Source of the DNA: Morella rubra
Lineage: Eukaryota; Streptophyta; Magnoliopsida; Fagales; Myricaceae
Length of the DNA stretch: 64,000 nucleotides
NCBI GenBank assembly: GCA_003952965.2
Contig: RXIC02000155.1
Coordinates: 23,547 to 87,546 of the forward strand
Direction: 5' to 3'
Positions within the stretch are counted from its first letter, which is position 1. Each line of letters opens with the position of its first letter. Shown here piece after piece: positions 49,765-61,068 of this stretch. The position numbers were made by a program, and so were the translations under genes. The notes beneath the pieces were generated by a model that was not told where the DNA came from, searched no databases, and saw nothing but the letters and a program-made list of their open reading frames with translations.

Positions 49765-50750
49765 TGAAAAACCTAGTTTAGACCCTACCTTCACCTAGAG
49801 GGAGGTGAATAGGTGAAATCAATATCAATTTTAAAACAAGTTTAAAATTGATCAGTCTAGATATATCAATTTTAAAACAAGTTGATCAGTCTAAATATAT
49901 CAATCAACCAACACAATCATCAAAACAATAAATAAACTTGTAAAGAAATTAATCAAATGCATAAAGAGACAAGAGATTTGATGACGAAGTGGAAAACCTT
50001 TGAAAACCATTCAAAGGAAAAACCACTCCGGGCTAGCAGCCACCTGAAATCCACTAAGAAGAAATCCTTACAACAGTGATTCAGACACGGGCAACCCCAG
50101 TTGCTTGACTCTGACAACCCTGATGTAATAATCCAAGCGCCCCTGCTCAGATCTGCTCCAAGCAGCAATCACCTCAACCCTTGAGGTTCTTCTTAAGGAT
50201 CTTCACGAACACCCTTGTTCTTCAACAGCCTTCAACACAATGAAGGGACAAAGTAGTATAAGGAAGAGTAGAGAGAAATTCAATATCTGAAGCACTAGTT
50301 TTCTAGGGTTTTTCTCTCAGGAAAGGGGCAACAAAAACACTCTAAGGATGCATATATATCACGTTCTAGTCGGCCTCTCACGAACCCTAGTAGGGTTTCA
50401 AAATTCATCCACAAGGAAATCCCAAAAATCTAGCAATTTTTGAAATTCGCCGGAAGTCGCTCGAGCGTAGTCGAGCGCTCGTCGAACGTGATGTCTCTGT
50501 ATGAAAAATCTTAAGGACGCTCGAGCGCCTGTCTCTGTATGAAATTCAAGGAGCGTGAGCGTTAGTCGAGCGTGATGTCTCTGTATGAAACTATCAGGGA
50601 CGCTCGAGCGTTTGTTGAACGCTGTCGAACGCAAAGAAGACTTTGGACAGACCATAGACTCTAACTCTTGAACAAATGTGTATACCAAAAATACAACTCG
50701 ATCAAGACATATTTTGACACGGAATGATGCCAAAACAACAAAACCTAACA
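49765..50750 (-). repeat. 3' LTR of the Sirevirus element
   Basis: 986 bp. Read on the minus strand it begins TGTTAGGTTTTG and ends GGTTTTTCA, pairing with 59518-60513. It carries three CGCTCGAGCG palindromes (50458, 50518, 50601) upstream of a TATA-like GATATATATGC (about 50350-50360), so the palindromes lie in U3. Compared with the 5' LTR it has lost roughly 27 bp in the palindromic array and has a small duplication near 49855-49900. Confidence 0.95.
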
Positions 50751-51290
50751 AACTCCCCCTTTGGCAATTCCGTGACAAAACCAACAATAATCGAAAATAA
50801 AAAATAGAAATTTGTCAATCACCAAGACAAAAATCTGTTTACAATTTGAACCCACCTATGACCTAGACACATGTTCAAGAGTCATAAACCGAATACCTGA
50901 AATCACAATCTCAATAAACCAAAAACCAAGTGAGAAGGCACAGAGAATATATAAACTGAATGAGAGATTTTCCATTTATCGAAAAATGTGACAACATCAC
51001 TATAATATGGAAAATAAATGTGCAACAAGTATCAAAAGTATCTGAGAAGGCTGTACAAGATATGAAATAAGTCTCCAATCAGCCTATACAAAATGTAAAC
51101 TCCCCCTCAACTAATATCAACTCTCCTCAACAAAAGAATACCAAAACTAAAACTACTCCCCCTTTTTGTCAGGAATGGACAAAGGGTCAGTCATCCAGGG
51201 CGGAGAAGAAGCATCAAAAGCAGCAGAGGCACCGCAGCAGAAGAAGAGGGACTGGAAAGCACCACTGTAGCAGGAGAAGAGTGGCTGGAA
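50751..51290 (-). promoter_or_regulatory. repeated polypurine tracts before the 3' LTR
   Basis: On the minus strand, purine tracts of the form AAAGGGGGAGT occur next to the LTR (50751-50762), near 51098-51106 and near 51152-51164; a related one lies at about 54011-54018. The LTR-adjacent tract is the expected plus-strand primer. Multiplied copies of this motif are described for Sireviruses. Confidence 0.7.
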
Positions 51291-51294
51291 AGCA

Positions 51295-52644
51295 CTACAG
51301 TTCCAGTCGGTGACAGAGGAGCAGAGGATGCAGGAGGATCAGCAACCGGAGTCGAGGAGGGTGGTGAAGGATCAGCAACAGGAGCTCAGCAGCGGGCACC
51401 TCAAACGAAGGGGCAGATGCGCCAGACGAAGCAGAAGACTCGGAAGAAGAGGAAATGTCCGACGGCAGATCATCCGCACCAACGAGAGGGCGAATTAAGC
51501 GATGCAGGCGAGAAACAGCGCGGGTGTTACGCTCAGTCGCCCTAGCATGACGTGCAAGGGTAAGAGTGTGACGCTTGAGTTGACGCTGATGACGCATGAC
51601 AATCTGGATAAGGTTGACAGATTGAGTGTTAAGGATGGCAAGCTGATCCATGATCAGAGAAAACGAAGCGGCAATGGAAGGATCCAAAGGAGTCGGAAGA
51701 GGAGAAAGAGAAGGACCGGCTGAAGAGGTTGGAATAGAAGGAGGGACAGAAGACGAAGGATCATGGGAGGAACAGAAGCGGAAGCAGACGCCTGACGGCG
51801 TTTAAGATGAGCACGACTCAATGAAAGAGTAGTGGCACCAATAGCCGAAAGAGTGTCAGGAAAAGGACCGTCAGGAGGAAAAGCAATACTATGGGCACGA
51901 TATAAGCGCTGAATCAAACAAGCATATGAAAGACCCACTTTACTAGAAGTGGACTGAAATACTTCTATCATATGCGAGCAGATCACAGAACATATATCTA
52001 TGGTATCACCTATTAGTAAAGCATATAAAAAACGAACTCGAGTAAGCGAAATAGACGAAAGGTGAGAAACAGGATAAAGATTTGTCAGAGCAATACGACT
52101 GACAACATGATTCTCAGCCGAGAAATCAGAGGTGTAAGAGAGTACCACCGGCATACGGATAAGGGCGACCAAAGAGAAGGAGAGACATGGCGTCAAAAGA
52201 GGGAGGCTCACGACTAGACTCAACATAAGGGTAAACCGGTTCAGGTACCCTGACGACACCAAAAAGAGAAGCAATAACATCGGGAGAAACCCGAAGACGT
52301 TGACCACGGATAAAGACGGAGAAGCTAAGAGAAGCCTCATCAACGTCAAAGAAGTTCGAATAAAATTCCCGAACAAGAAGTGTAGGAGGAACAAGATGAG
52401 TGAGATCCTGAAGAAAAGGATCCCAATGACGAGAAGAAAAATAAGAAGACACAGTCGCAACAGGAAGCTCAGCAAGGAGAACCTCACGTTCAACAATAAC
52501 TTTGCGATTGTGAAAAGTGGAATGAAAAAGCTCGGAAGCACGAGCATCCACAAAACGAGAAGCATCAAAAGGACGGGGTTTAGACTTACGAGGCACTTTA
52601 GTAGGTTTTGAGGAACTACCAGCGGGTTGCTTACGCTTCACCAT
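51295..52644 (-). pseudogene. third ORF of the Sirevirus (plant-transposon-protein-like domain)
   Basis: The frame starts at 52644 with MVKRKQPAGSSSKPTKVPRK, directly after a splice-acceptor-like TTTCTCAG. A basic Ser/Lys N-terminus is followed by a folded domain (VSSYFSSRHWDPFLQDL, FSVFIRGQRLRVSPDVIASL, then in a shifted frame RVRFLYALLIGDTIDICSVI and SYACLIQRLYRAHSIAFP) and a C-terminal helical Arg/His-rich segment (51687 down to about 51380). The pattern resembles the uncharacterised plant transposon protein domain often found in Athila-type Gypsy elements. No signal peptide or membrane segment is evident, unlike the envelope-like ORF of SIRE1. Frame changes near 52130 and about 51680 break it. 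Its role is unknown. Confidence 0.6.
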
Positions 52645-53460
52645 CTGAGAAATAAAAACACAAGACACGGTCAAACTCGAGTAACATCAAGAAGACCAAA
52701 AGTGTAAGATACTGCCCTTGAAGAGATAGCGTGAATGCAAATGAAGAGAACAATGCAAGAGTACAAAATATAGTTCAACAAGACAGAAGGAAAAACACTT
52801 AGGAAGAATAATCCTTATTGACAACAACCCAAAAACACACAATGACAGAAATAAAAAAAACAAGAGAGAAGGCAACTTAAAACTAGAGAAACAACTTCAA
52901 AAGGAGAAAAATGTAGAAAAAATATACGTCAATTGTACTCAAATGCAACATGTGGCAAACAATCCTCATTATGCAAGATTCATAATTGGAATACCACAAC
53001 TATCTTTGAAGAAAACAAACAAACAACCAAACAAAAACACAAGAAAAACAACAAAAAAAAGAGAAACACACAGGAGCATATTATCAAACAGGTAGAAGGC
53101 AGAAATATCGTGAACGGTCAAGAACACCAAATGTAAATGATGAAGCCTGAATACAAGCAACATAGTAAAACAATAATTGAGCAAGAGCAATGGAACAACA
53201 AACCAATCAAAATGCAACGCACGGATTCAAAACACAAAACGCAGACCAAGGCAAAAACCCCAAAACTTACAACCATAGAAATGATGAAAACGAAGAGAAA
53301 ATTACCTTGAATACTGAAGAGAACGAATTTTGATGGAGAAAGAGAGCAAACCCACTTGAGAATTTGAGAAAAGGAAGAAACACACGAGATGAGAGAAGGG
53401 TGGAGACGCGGGAAGAAAAAAGAGAGAGAGAGAGAGCAAAACGACGAAGGCAAAAACACT
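52645..53460 (-). promoter_or_regulatory. leader exon and intron-like sequence before the third ORF
   Basis: On the minus strand, a CT-rich stretch with CTCTCTCTCTCTC (about 53440-53419) resembles a plant 5' UTR. It is followed by ATTCAAG then GTAATTTTC (donor at 53306/53305), and 661 bp later by TTTCTCAG directly before the ATG (52644). The arrangement suggests a spliced transcript whose first coding codon is the third-ORF start. Confidence 0.5.
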
Positions 53461-53504
53461 GAAGAAAGAAACCGCCCGTTGAGAATTTTTTTAAAAAATT
53501 TGAC

Positions 53505-53670
53505 ATGTGCGCTCGAGCGCGTGTCAAACGAGACTCAAACGTAAAGTCTCTGTAGGGATATCGATAAGAGCGCTCGAGCGTCTATCGAGCGAATGTCGGA
53601 CGAAAAGTCTCTGGAATAAAACCTATGAACGCTCGAGCGACCATCGAACGTAAATCAAACGGAGGAAGGA
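53505..53670 (-). repeat. internal array of the CGCTCGAGCG ~60 bp unit
   Basis: Palindromes at 53510-53519, 53571-53580 and 53630-53639, about 60 bp apart, each followed by CGAACG/CAAACG-type and AAGTCTCTG strings. The LTR arrays (50458-50610; 60197-60372) have the same order of motifs. Here the array lies upstream of the leader of the third ORF. Confidence 0.8.
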
Positions 53671-54511
53671 AAAATAGAAAAGCACACACCAAAATACTGT
53701 AAAAGACTTAGTAATTCTCAGAAAACATGAAACAATAAATACTAAACCATCTTATGATCATGAGAAATAATATAGACAAGCAGGAGCCACACGTCTCTGA
53801 GCAGTGTAAACTCAATGATTTAGAAAATACAAACGACACGTGTGTGAAAGACCGCAACAAAATAAGAGAAGCTTAAGACCTTAGTTTTGTGAGGTGGTCA
53901 CGGCATACCAAAAAGAAACCACTGGTAAAGGAGAACCATGACACATAAGGCGAAAGTCAAACCCAATGCCACTAGGACCTAAAAATGCAACTTTGTTGCA
54001 ATAATTTTTACTCCCCCTGAGTATGAAACATCAATACATAAGAGTTCAAATTTTCTTTGTTCTTTTCTTGACTTGCGGTTCTTTTGCTTTTCGGAGCTTT
54101 TCTTTTCTTTTTGTTTCGTTTGACTTTTTCTGTTGGAGGTTCAACTAGTCAGAGGTCAATTCAACCAGATATGCATGGTTCCCTTCACTTGTGATTGCCA
54201 ACACACAATCTCACACATGCGGTCAAGCATCATCCAATAAGTTCAGTGTGCATTGTGATAGATATAGTCAAGTAAATATTTTAAAAATCATACCAGTTAG
54301 GACCAACCAGAGACGAGAAGCACAACTGACAAGAACATTATTTATCAGACACAAGATGAAGGAGTATTGAAAGTTTCATGCACGAAAATGACTATATGTC
54401 CAATAAGTATAAAAGATAGTACCAATCAGTTAAACCAACCAACGAGCGACACAAACTCCTTTTTTTTTTTTTTTAAATAAATAAAATAAAAAAAACTCTA
54501 AGAAGAAGAAA

Positions 54512-54512
54512 A

Positions 54513-54543
<31 letters not shown>
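54512..54543. repeat. poly(A) tract in the Sirevirus post-pol spacer
   Basis: A run of about 28-30 A residues on the plus strand, with shorter T and A runs on either side (54462-54475 and 54567-54577), immediately downstream of the pol stop in element orientation. Confidence 0.85.
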
Positions 54544-54545
<2 letters not shown>

Positions 54546-54598
54546 AAAACGAATAACAATGAAGCAAAAAAAAAAAATATGATGCAAAATGATGCAAA

Positions 54599-57500
54599 TC
54601 AAGGGACAGCACAAACACCAATGGCTTTCCTGAGAAACTCAAACCTGAGTCCATCCAATGGTTTGGTGAAGATATCTGCCAATTGATTTTCGTAGAAATG
54701 TGTTCTAAGGAAATAGTCCGAGATTTCCACAAGATCACGAATGAAGTGATGACGAATGTCGATATGCTTGGTTCGAGAGTGCTGAACAGGATTCTTAGAT
54801 ATGTTTATCGCACTAGTGTTGTCACAGAACACTGTCATGCAATCTTGTTCTATACCATAGTCCTTAAGCATCTGTTTCATCCAAATCAATTGAGTACAAC
54901 AACTACCTGCGGCAATATATTCAGCTTCGGCAGTAGATAAAGAAATTGAGTTTTGTTTCTTACTCATCCAAGCGACTAGACAGGTTCCTATGTAAAAACA
55001 TCCACCAGAGGTGCTTTTTCTATCATCAGCGTTACCAGCCCAGTCAGCATCAGAATAACCGGCTAAGTCTATATTAGTGTCCCTGGAATACCAAATTCCA
55101 TAATCTACAGTACCATTAACATATCGAATGATACGTTTGACAGCACTCAAGTGGGATTCTTTAGGATTAGCCTGAAATCTAGCACAAACTCCCACACTAA
55201 AAGAAATATCAGGACGACTAGCAGTTAAATAGAGAAGACTACCTATCATGCTTCTATAGAGAGTTTGATCAACGCTTTTCTCAGAAGAATCTGATGCTAT
55301 CTTCACACTTGTGCTCATGGGAGTCCGGGTATGTTTCTTGCTATCCAATCCAAAACGCTTGACGAGATTCTTGGCATACTTTGATTGGGTTATAAATAAC
55401 CCATCACTAAGTTGTTTAACCTGCAAACCAAGAAAGTAAGTTAGTTCACCGACCATACTCATTTCAAATTCACTTTGCATAGCTTCAGCAAATTTATGGG
55501 CAAGATTATCAACAGTAGCACCGAAGACTATGTCATCAACATAGATTTGAGCTACAGTGATATCTGTGTCAATGTTCTTGACAAACAGTGTTCGGTCAAC
55601 TCCTCCTCTCGAGAAACCATGATCTAGAAGATAAGTCGTCAACCGATCATACCAAGCTCGAGGTGCTTGTTTAAGGCCATAAAGAGCTTTCTTCAAGCGA
55701 TACACATGATCGGAAAATTTTGGATCGACAAACCCCTTGGGTTGTTCAACATATGCCTCTTCTTGAAGAACACCATTCAAGAAGGCACTCTTGACATCCA
55801 TCTGATATAACTTAAAATTCATGAAGCAAGAGATAGCAAGTAAAATACGTATTGACTCTAATCGAGCAACTGGAGCAAAGGTTTCATCGAAATCAATACC
55901 TTCCACTTGTGTATATCCTTGAGCAACTAACCTTGCCTTGTTGCGGGTGATGGTACCATTCTCATCTGTCTTGTTTTTGAAGATCCACTTGGTACCGATA
56001 ACATTTGTATCTGCAGGTCTAGGAACTAAATACCACACATCATTTCGAACAAATTGATTTAATTCCTCATGCATAGCATTAATCCAAAAATCATCTTGAA
56101 GAGCTTCTTCAACTTTCTTAGGTTCAATTTGAGAAACATAGCTAGTGTAAGTCAAATTACTTAACACTTTTCTTCTCAATCTCATTCCCTCATTGAGATC
56201 ACCAATTATGTTTTCTTTAGGGTGATTTAACTGAACCCTAGAAGATGGTTCCTTGCTAGTATGAACTTCAGAATCAGAGACTACATCAGTGTCTCCTGTA
56301 GAATCACATGCATTTTCAACAGATGTATGTTCTTCATTATTGTTATCTTTAGACTCAACTGAAGCATCATCCACCACAACATTTATGGACTCCATAACAG
56401 TAAAAGTACGAGTATTATACACACGAAGGCTCTACTGTTTGAAGAGTAACCTAAGAAAATTCCTTTGTCACTCTTTGTATCAAATTTAGCAGTGTTTTCT
56501 CTATCCCGAAGAATATAACAAGTACTGCCAAAAACTTTGAAATATTTAACGGTAGGTTTCTTACCTTTCCACAATTCATATGGAGTCTTGTTCATACCTG
56601 GTCTGAGGTAGACACGATTGATAATGTGACAAGCAGTGTTGATTGCTTCACCCCAAAAATGAAGAGCTACCTTCTTGTTGTGAATCATCGCTCGAGACAT
56701 TTCCTGAAGGACACGATTCTTTCGTTCTACAACTCCATTCTGTTGAGGTGTGATTGGAGCAGAAAACTCTTGATGTATACCTGCATTTGCACAAAAATCA
56801 AGAAGTTAGAATTTTCAAATTCCTTACCATGATCACTCCTGATTCTAATAATGGAATAACCCTTTTCATTCATTAGTCTTTTAAATAAATTTCAGCTCGT
56901 TCAAAAGCATCAGACTTCTCTCTTAGAAGATCCACCCAAGTGAATCTTGAGAAGTCATCCACCACCACCATGATGTACTTTTTACCACCTAGACTTTCAG
57001 TTCTAGATGGTCCCATGAGATCCATATGTAATAATTCCAGAGGTCTCTTAGTCATAACATCACTAGTTCTTTTATGAACTGATTTTATTTGTTTACCAAG
57101 TTGACACGGTCCACACACTCGATTTTTAACATTATCTAGTTTGGGCAAGCCTATAACTAGTTCTTTCCTAGAGATTTTAGACAAATCTCTGTAATTCACA
57201 TGTCCGAGTCTTTGATGCCATAAATCAGATTCATCAATGTTGGCACTACTACATTTCAATTCAGTATGTGGACTAATACCATAGCAGTTATCAGACGTGC
57301 GAGTACCTTGCACAACACATTCACCATCAGAATCAAATACAGAGCAAGAATTCTTACCAAAGCGGACTTCAAATCCAGAATCACAAATTTGACTAATACT
57401 CAGCAAATTTGCCTTCAATCCAGCAACAAACAAAACATTTTTGAAAGGAGGCATACCTTCAACTTCAACTGTACCTTTTCCAAGTATTGGTGCTTTACCA

Positions 57501-59475
57501 CCATCACCAAATGTCACAGATCCAGCCTTGTGATCTTTAAGTGTTGTGAACAAGGATTTGTCACCACACATATGCCTGGAACAGGCACTATCCAAATACC
57601 ACAACGACAAACATCGAGATTTAAAAGCTACAATCGAATTAAAACAATTTACCTCATCTTTCTTGATCCAAACTTTTTCTTGAACATGTGATTGTTTTGA
57701 AAATTGCTGAAATTTTTTGTTTAATAACATTGTTTGCTCAGTTAAAATTTTAACTTGATAAGCTAAATTCTCATGACTGTCATTAGACGAAGATTGATTC
57801 AAAGGTTTCTCTTGTCTGTGCAATTTAAAACATCTTGGTCTAATGTGACCAACTTTTCCACAAAAATGACATGTAGGAACAAATTTTTGTGGTGTGTAAT
57901 TCCTAGCATTTTTCTTTTGTGACCTAGAATCAGTAAATTTAGAAACAATTTGTTTACCTTTGCTTACCTGTGGAGCTGATCTATTCACTTCTGGAATTTT
58001 TCCAAGTATAGATGCTGGAACAAATGTCGTCTTTGAAGTTGAAGCACCCTGAGACTCAGTGTAGCCAAGACCTTTCCTATTTCCAGATGGAAGTCCAAGA
58101 CTTAATATGTGATCAAGCTTCTTTGTTCCACTGGAAAATTGTTGAAGTTGTGTATTGGACTTGTCGAGAGCACACTTCAGTATTTTTACTTCAGCCTCAA
58201 GTTCCACATTTCTTGCACTGACTTCTTCAAACTTACTCATAAGTTCATCTTTTTCACTTTGCACTTCATGCATTTTCTTGAGAAAAGATTTGTTTGTCTT
58301 TTGAAGCTTCAGACTTTCCTCAAACAATTTATTATAAGCTTCTTGAAGACTTTCTTCAATATTGCCATCAATGTCTGAATCTTCAAAATCATCATCAATT
58401 TCCTGCAAAACAAAACCATCAGTACTAGTTGCAAAAGCCATGAAATTTACTTGTTCATCTTCGGAAGAATTCTCATCATCACTACTGCTTTTTGACTCAT
58501 CATCACTCAATGAAGCATTCATAGCTTTTCCTTTTGACTTGAGGTATGTTGGACATTCTGACCTGACATGACCAAAACCTTGACATTCAAAGCACTTCAG
58601 TTTTTTACTCTTGGAATCATTCGACATGTGTTTGTCCTTTTTGTCCTTTCTGAATCCACTTGAGCTACCCTGATTCTTTTCAGAATTCTTGTTGAACGAT
58701 CGCTGACCACTTCTTGGTTTCAAGAATTTCTTGAATTGTTTGACAAACATAGCGAATTGTGCATCATCAAGAACTTCTTCATCTGAATCAACAGAGATCT
58801 CTTCTTTGACTGATCTCAAGGCAATGGACTTGTTCTTCTTAGGTTGAGGCAATGATACTTCATAAGTCTGCAAAGAACCTACCAATTCTTCAATCTTTAC
58901 AGTGTCGAGATCCTTACTTTCCTCAATTGCAGTGACTTTGGATCTGAATCTTTCAGGTAGAGATCTCATTACTTTCCTGACTACTCGATGTTCTGGAATC
59001 TTTTCTCCCAGATTATAGCTTGAATTAACTATATCATTCAGCTTAGCATAGAATTCATCAAATGTTTCGTCTTCTTTCATTCGAATCTCTTCAAACTTTG
59101 TGGTCAACATTTGAAGTTTTGAATTCTTTACTGTCTTGGTCCCCTCATGAGTAGTTTCCAGAATATCCCAGGCTGCCTTAGATGTTTCACACATAGATAT
59201 ACGTTTAAATTCATCAGCAGACACAGCCATAAAAATAGAATGTAAACCTTTACTATTCCAATTACAATCATTGATTTCATTGATAGTCCAGGTACTAATA
59301 TCTTTAGGTGTTTTAACACCTTCAACCTCAGATATGGGTGAAGACCACCCTTTAACACAAGCTCTCCAGACACGTTCATCAAGGATTTTAGAAAGGCTCT
59401 CATACGAACTTTCCAGTAGGCATAATTGCTTCCATCAAAATATGGAGGCACGGACAATGACTGACTTTTGTCCAT
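54599..59475 (-). pseudogene. Sirevirus gag-pol polyprotein, frameshifted
   Basis: Gag starts at 59475 (MDKSQSLSVPPYFDGSNYAY) and loses its frame through a missing base near 59388. The frame reopened at 59230 carries the UBN2-like gag body, two CCHC knuckles (CFECQGFGHVRSEC; CHFCGKVGHIRPRC), an aspartic protease site (WYLDSACSRHMC), the pre-integrase zinc motif (LWHQRLGHVN with CGPCQLGK) and the start of integrase (HMDLMGPSRT, DDFSRFTW). A break near 56873 and a further one by 56700 interrupt integrase. The final frame (56422-54599) holds reverse transcriptase and RNase H ([40 protein letters not shown]). The pol end is well preserved, the integrase core is not. Confidence 0.92.
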
Positions 59476-59504
59476 CTAGACTAAGGGTCAAGGACCGAGT
59501 TTAG

Positions 59505-59517
59505 CTCTGATACCAAT
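59505..59517 (-). promoter_or_regulatory. primer-binding site of the Sirevirus
   Basis: On the minus strand TTGGTATCAGAGC follows the 5' LTR, matching the 3' end of initiator methionine tRNA as in most plant copia elements. Confidence 0.9.
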
Positions 59518-60513
59518 TGAAAAACCTAGTTTAGACCCTAACTTCACCTAGAGGGGGGTGAATAGGTGAAATCTGTAAATTAACTAATCAATATCAATTT
59601 TAAAACAAGTTCTAAAATTGATCAGTCTAGATATATCAATCAACCAACACAATCATCAAATCAATAAATAAACTTGTAAAGAAATTAATCAAACGCATAA
59701 AGAGACAAGAGATTTGATGACGAAGTGGAAAACCTTTGAAAAACCATTCAAAGGAAAAACCACTCCGGGCTAGCAGCCACCTGAAATCCACTAAGAAGAA
59801 ATCCTTACAACAGTGATTCAGACACGGGCAACCCCAGTTGCTTGACTCTGACAACCCTGATGTAATAATCCAAGCACCCCTGCTCAGATCTGCTCAAGCA
59901 GCAATCACCTCAACCCTTGAGGTTCTTCTTAAGGATCTTCACGAACACCCTTGTTCTTCAACTACCTTCAACACTATGAAGGGACAAAGTAGTATATAGG
60001 AAGAGTAGAGAGAAATTCAATATCTTGAAGCACTAGTTTTCTAGGGTTTTTCTCTCAAGGAAGGGGCAACCAAAAACACTCTAAGGAAGCATATATATCA
60101 CGTTCTAGTCGGCCTCTCACGAACCCTAGTAGGGTTTCAAAATTCATCCACAAGGAAATCCCAAAAATCTAGCAATTTTTGAAATTCGCCGGAAGTCGCT
60201 CGAGCGTAGGTCGAGCGCTCGTCGAACGTGATGTCTCTGTATGAAAATCCTTATGGACGCTCGAGCGCCGTCGAGCGTTAGTCGAACGTGATGTCTCTGT
60301 ATGAAACTTAAGGACGTCGAGCGTTAGTCGAGCGTGATGTCTCTGTATGAAACTATCAGGGACGCTCGAGCGTTTGTTGAACGCTGATCGAACGCAAAGA
60401 AGAATTTGACAGACCATAGACTCTAACTCTTGAACAAATGTGTATACCAAAAATACAACTCGATCAAGACATATTTTGACACAGAATGATGCCAAAACAA
60501 CTAAAACCTAACA
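59518..60513 (-). repeat. 5' LTR of the Sirevirus element
   Basis: 996 bp, bounded by TG and CA on the minus strand. Palindromes CGCTCGAGCG at 60197, 60258 and 60363, with the related GTCGAGCG motifs between. The string GATGTCTCTGTATGAAA recurs three times (about 60229, 60289, 60336). Confidence 0.95.
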
Positions 60514-60518
60514 CTTTG
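60514..60518. repeat. Sirevirus target-site duplication, right copy
   Basis: CTTTG immediately after the right LTR end, identical to 49760-49764. Confidence 0.93.
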
Positions 60519-61060
60519 CTTCGTCTTCGTTGTCTGTTTGGAATGCCACTTCCAACGCTGCAGAGGAATAACATATAATATACGCAATATTTATTCTTGT
60601 ACCATTTATTACAATAACGATACTAGATCTGCAGATTCGCGAGAAAAAATCTTATTCAATTTACATGAGCTGCATGCTCATGAACTCCATATAAGATCTT
60701 CAAGAAACTCCACCATCTCATGGAGGGGATCAGGAAAAAGAAAAGGAACTTCTCTAATTTTCTAATACGAAGAAAACTAAAGTATGTATAAATTATTTTC
60801 CAAAAAAAAAGTATTAATAGATTAAAAAAACTGAAAGGTGACGATATATATTATACTTATAACGTTTCTTCTCATCCTTAGATGTCTCTGCCACTACAGC
60901 TGAAGAGATGAGAAGAAGAACTGCAAAGAAAAAACTTAAGAATTTAAACGTTCTGGAATTCATTTTGTTTGCTTTCGTTTGGTAAAACGATTCTCAAAAA
61001 TCTAAAAATCAAACAACACAGATTTGAGTAGGATCTGAAAACCAAGGCTTTCCGTGCCAC

Positions 61061-61068
61061 TACTTATA
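61061..61068 (-). promoter_or_regulatory. TATA box of the secreted Cys/Gly-rich protein gene
   Basis: On the minus strand CCTATAAGTAG lies 98 bp upstream of the start codon at 60963, a normal distance for a short plant leader. Confidence 0.65.

Larger units (their letters stand above)
49765..60513 (-). mobile_element. Sirevirus-type Ty1-copia retrotransposon with a third ORF
   Basis: A full-length 10.75 kb element on the minus strand with ~1 kb LTRs, a perfect 5-bp target duplication (CTTTG), a primer-binding site TTGGTATCAGAGC at 59505-59517, gag with two CCHC knuckles, protease, integrase, reverse transcriptase/RNase H, a long 3' non-pol region with an extra ORF, and several GGGGGAGT purine tracts before the 3' LTR. 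A large size, long LTRs, palindromic LTR repeats, repeated purine tracts and an extra ORF after pol are the known traits of the Sirevirus (SIRE/Maximus) lineage. Frameshifts in gag and integrase make it defective. Confidence 0.93.
48826..60963 (-). pseudogene. secreted Cys-rich/Gly-rich protein gene, split by a Sirevirus and capped by a MITE
   Basis: Three exons are readable on the minus strand. Exon 1 (60963 to about 60864) encodes a start and signal peptide (MNSRTFKFLSFFFAVLLLIS, then SAVVAETS), like the GRP family PF07172. Exon 2 starts at 60557, runs to the 5-bp duplication at 60518-60514, is interrupted by the retrotransposon, and resumes at 49759-49630; across the empty site the frame stays open. 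It encodes a Cys-rich segment (GCPNFHCCGVGLIGITC, then PRYCC). After an intron (49629-49114), exon 3 (49113-48826) encodes a GGK/GGG-rich tail in matching phase. The exon-1 donor is uncertain (60864 keeps the frame; 60857 does not). Such proteins are secreted, often cell-wall-associated. The 10.75 kb insertion should abolish a normal product. Confidence 0.75.

Noticed and set aside
52969-53527. Several Phe/Leu/Ser-rich minus-strand frames suggesting membrane proteins
   Set aside because: They fall in the CT-rich leader and AT-rich intron-like region before the Sirevirus third ORF and overlap one another in different frames.
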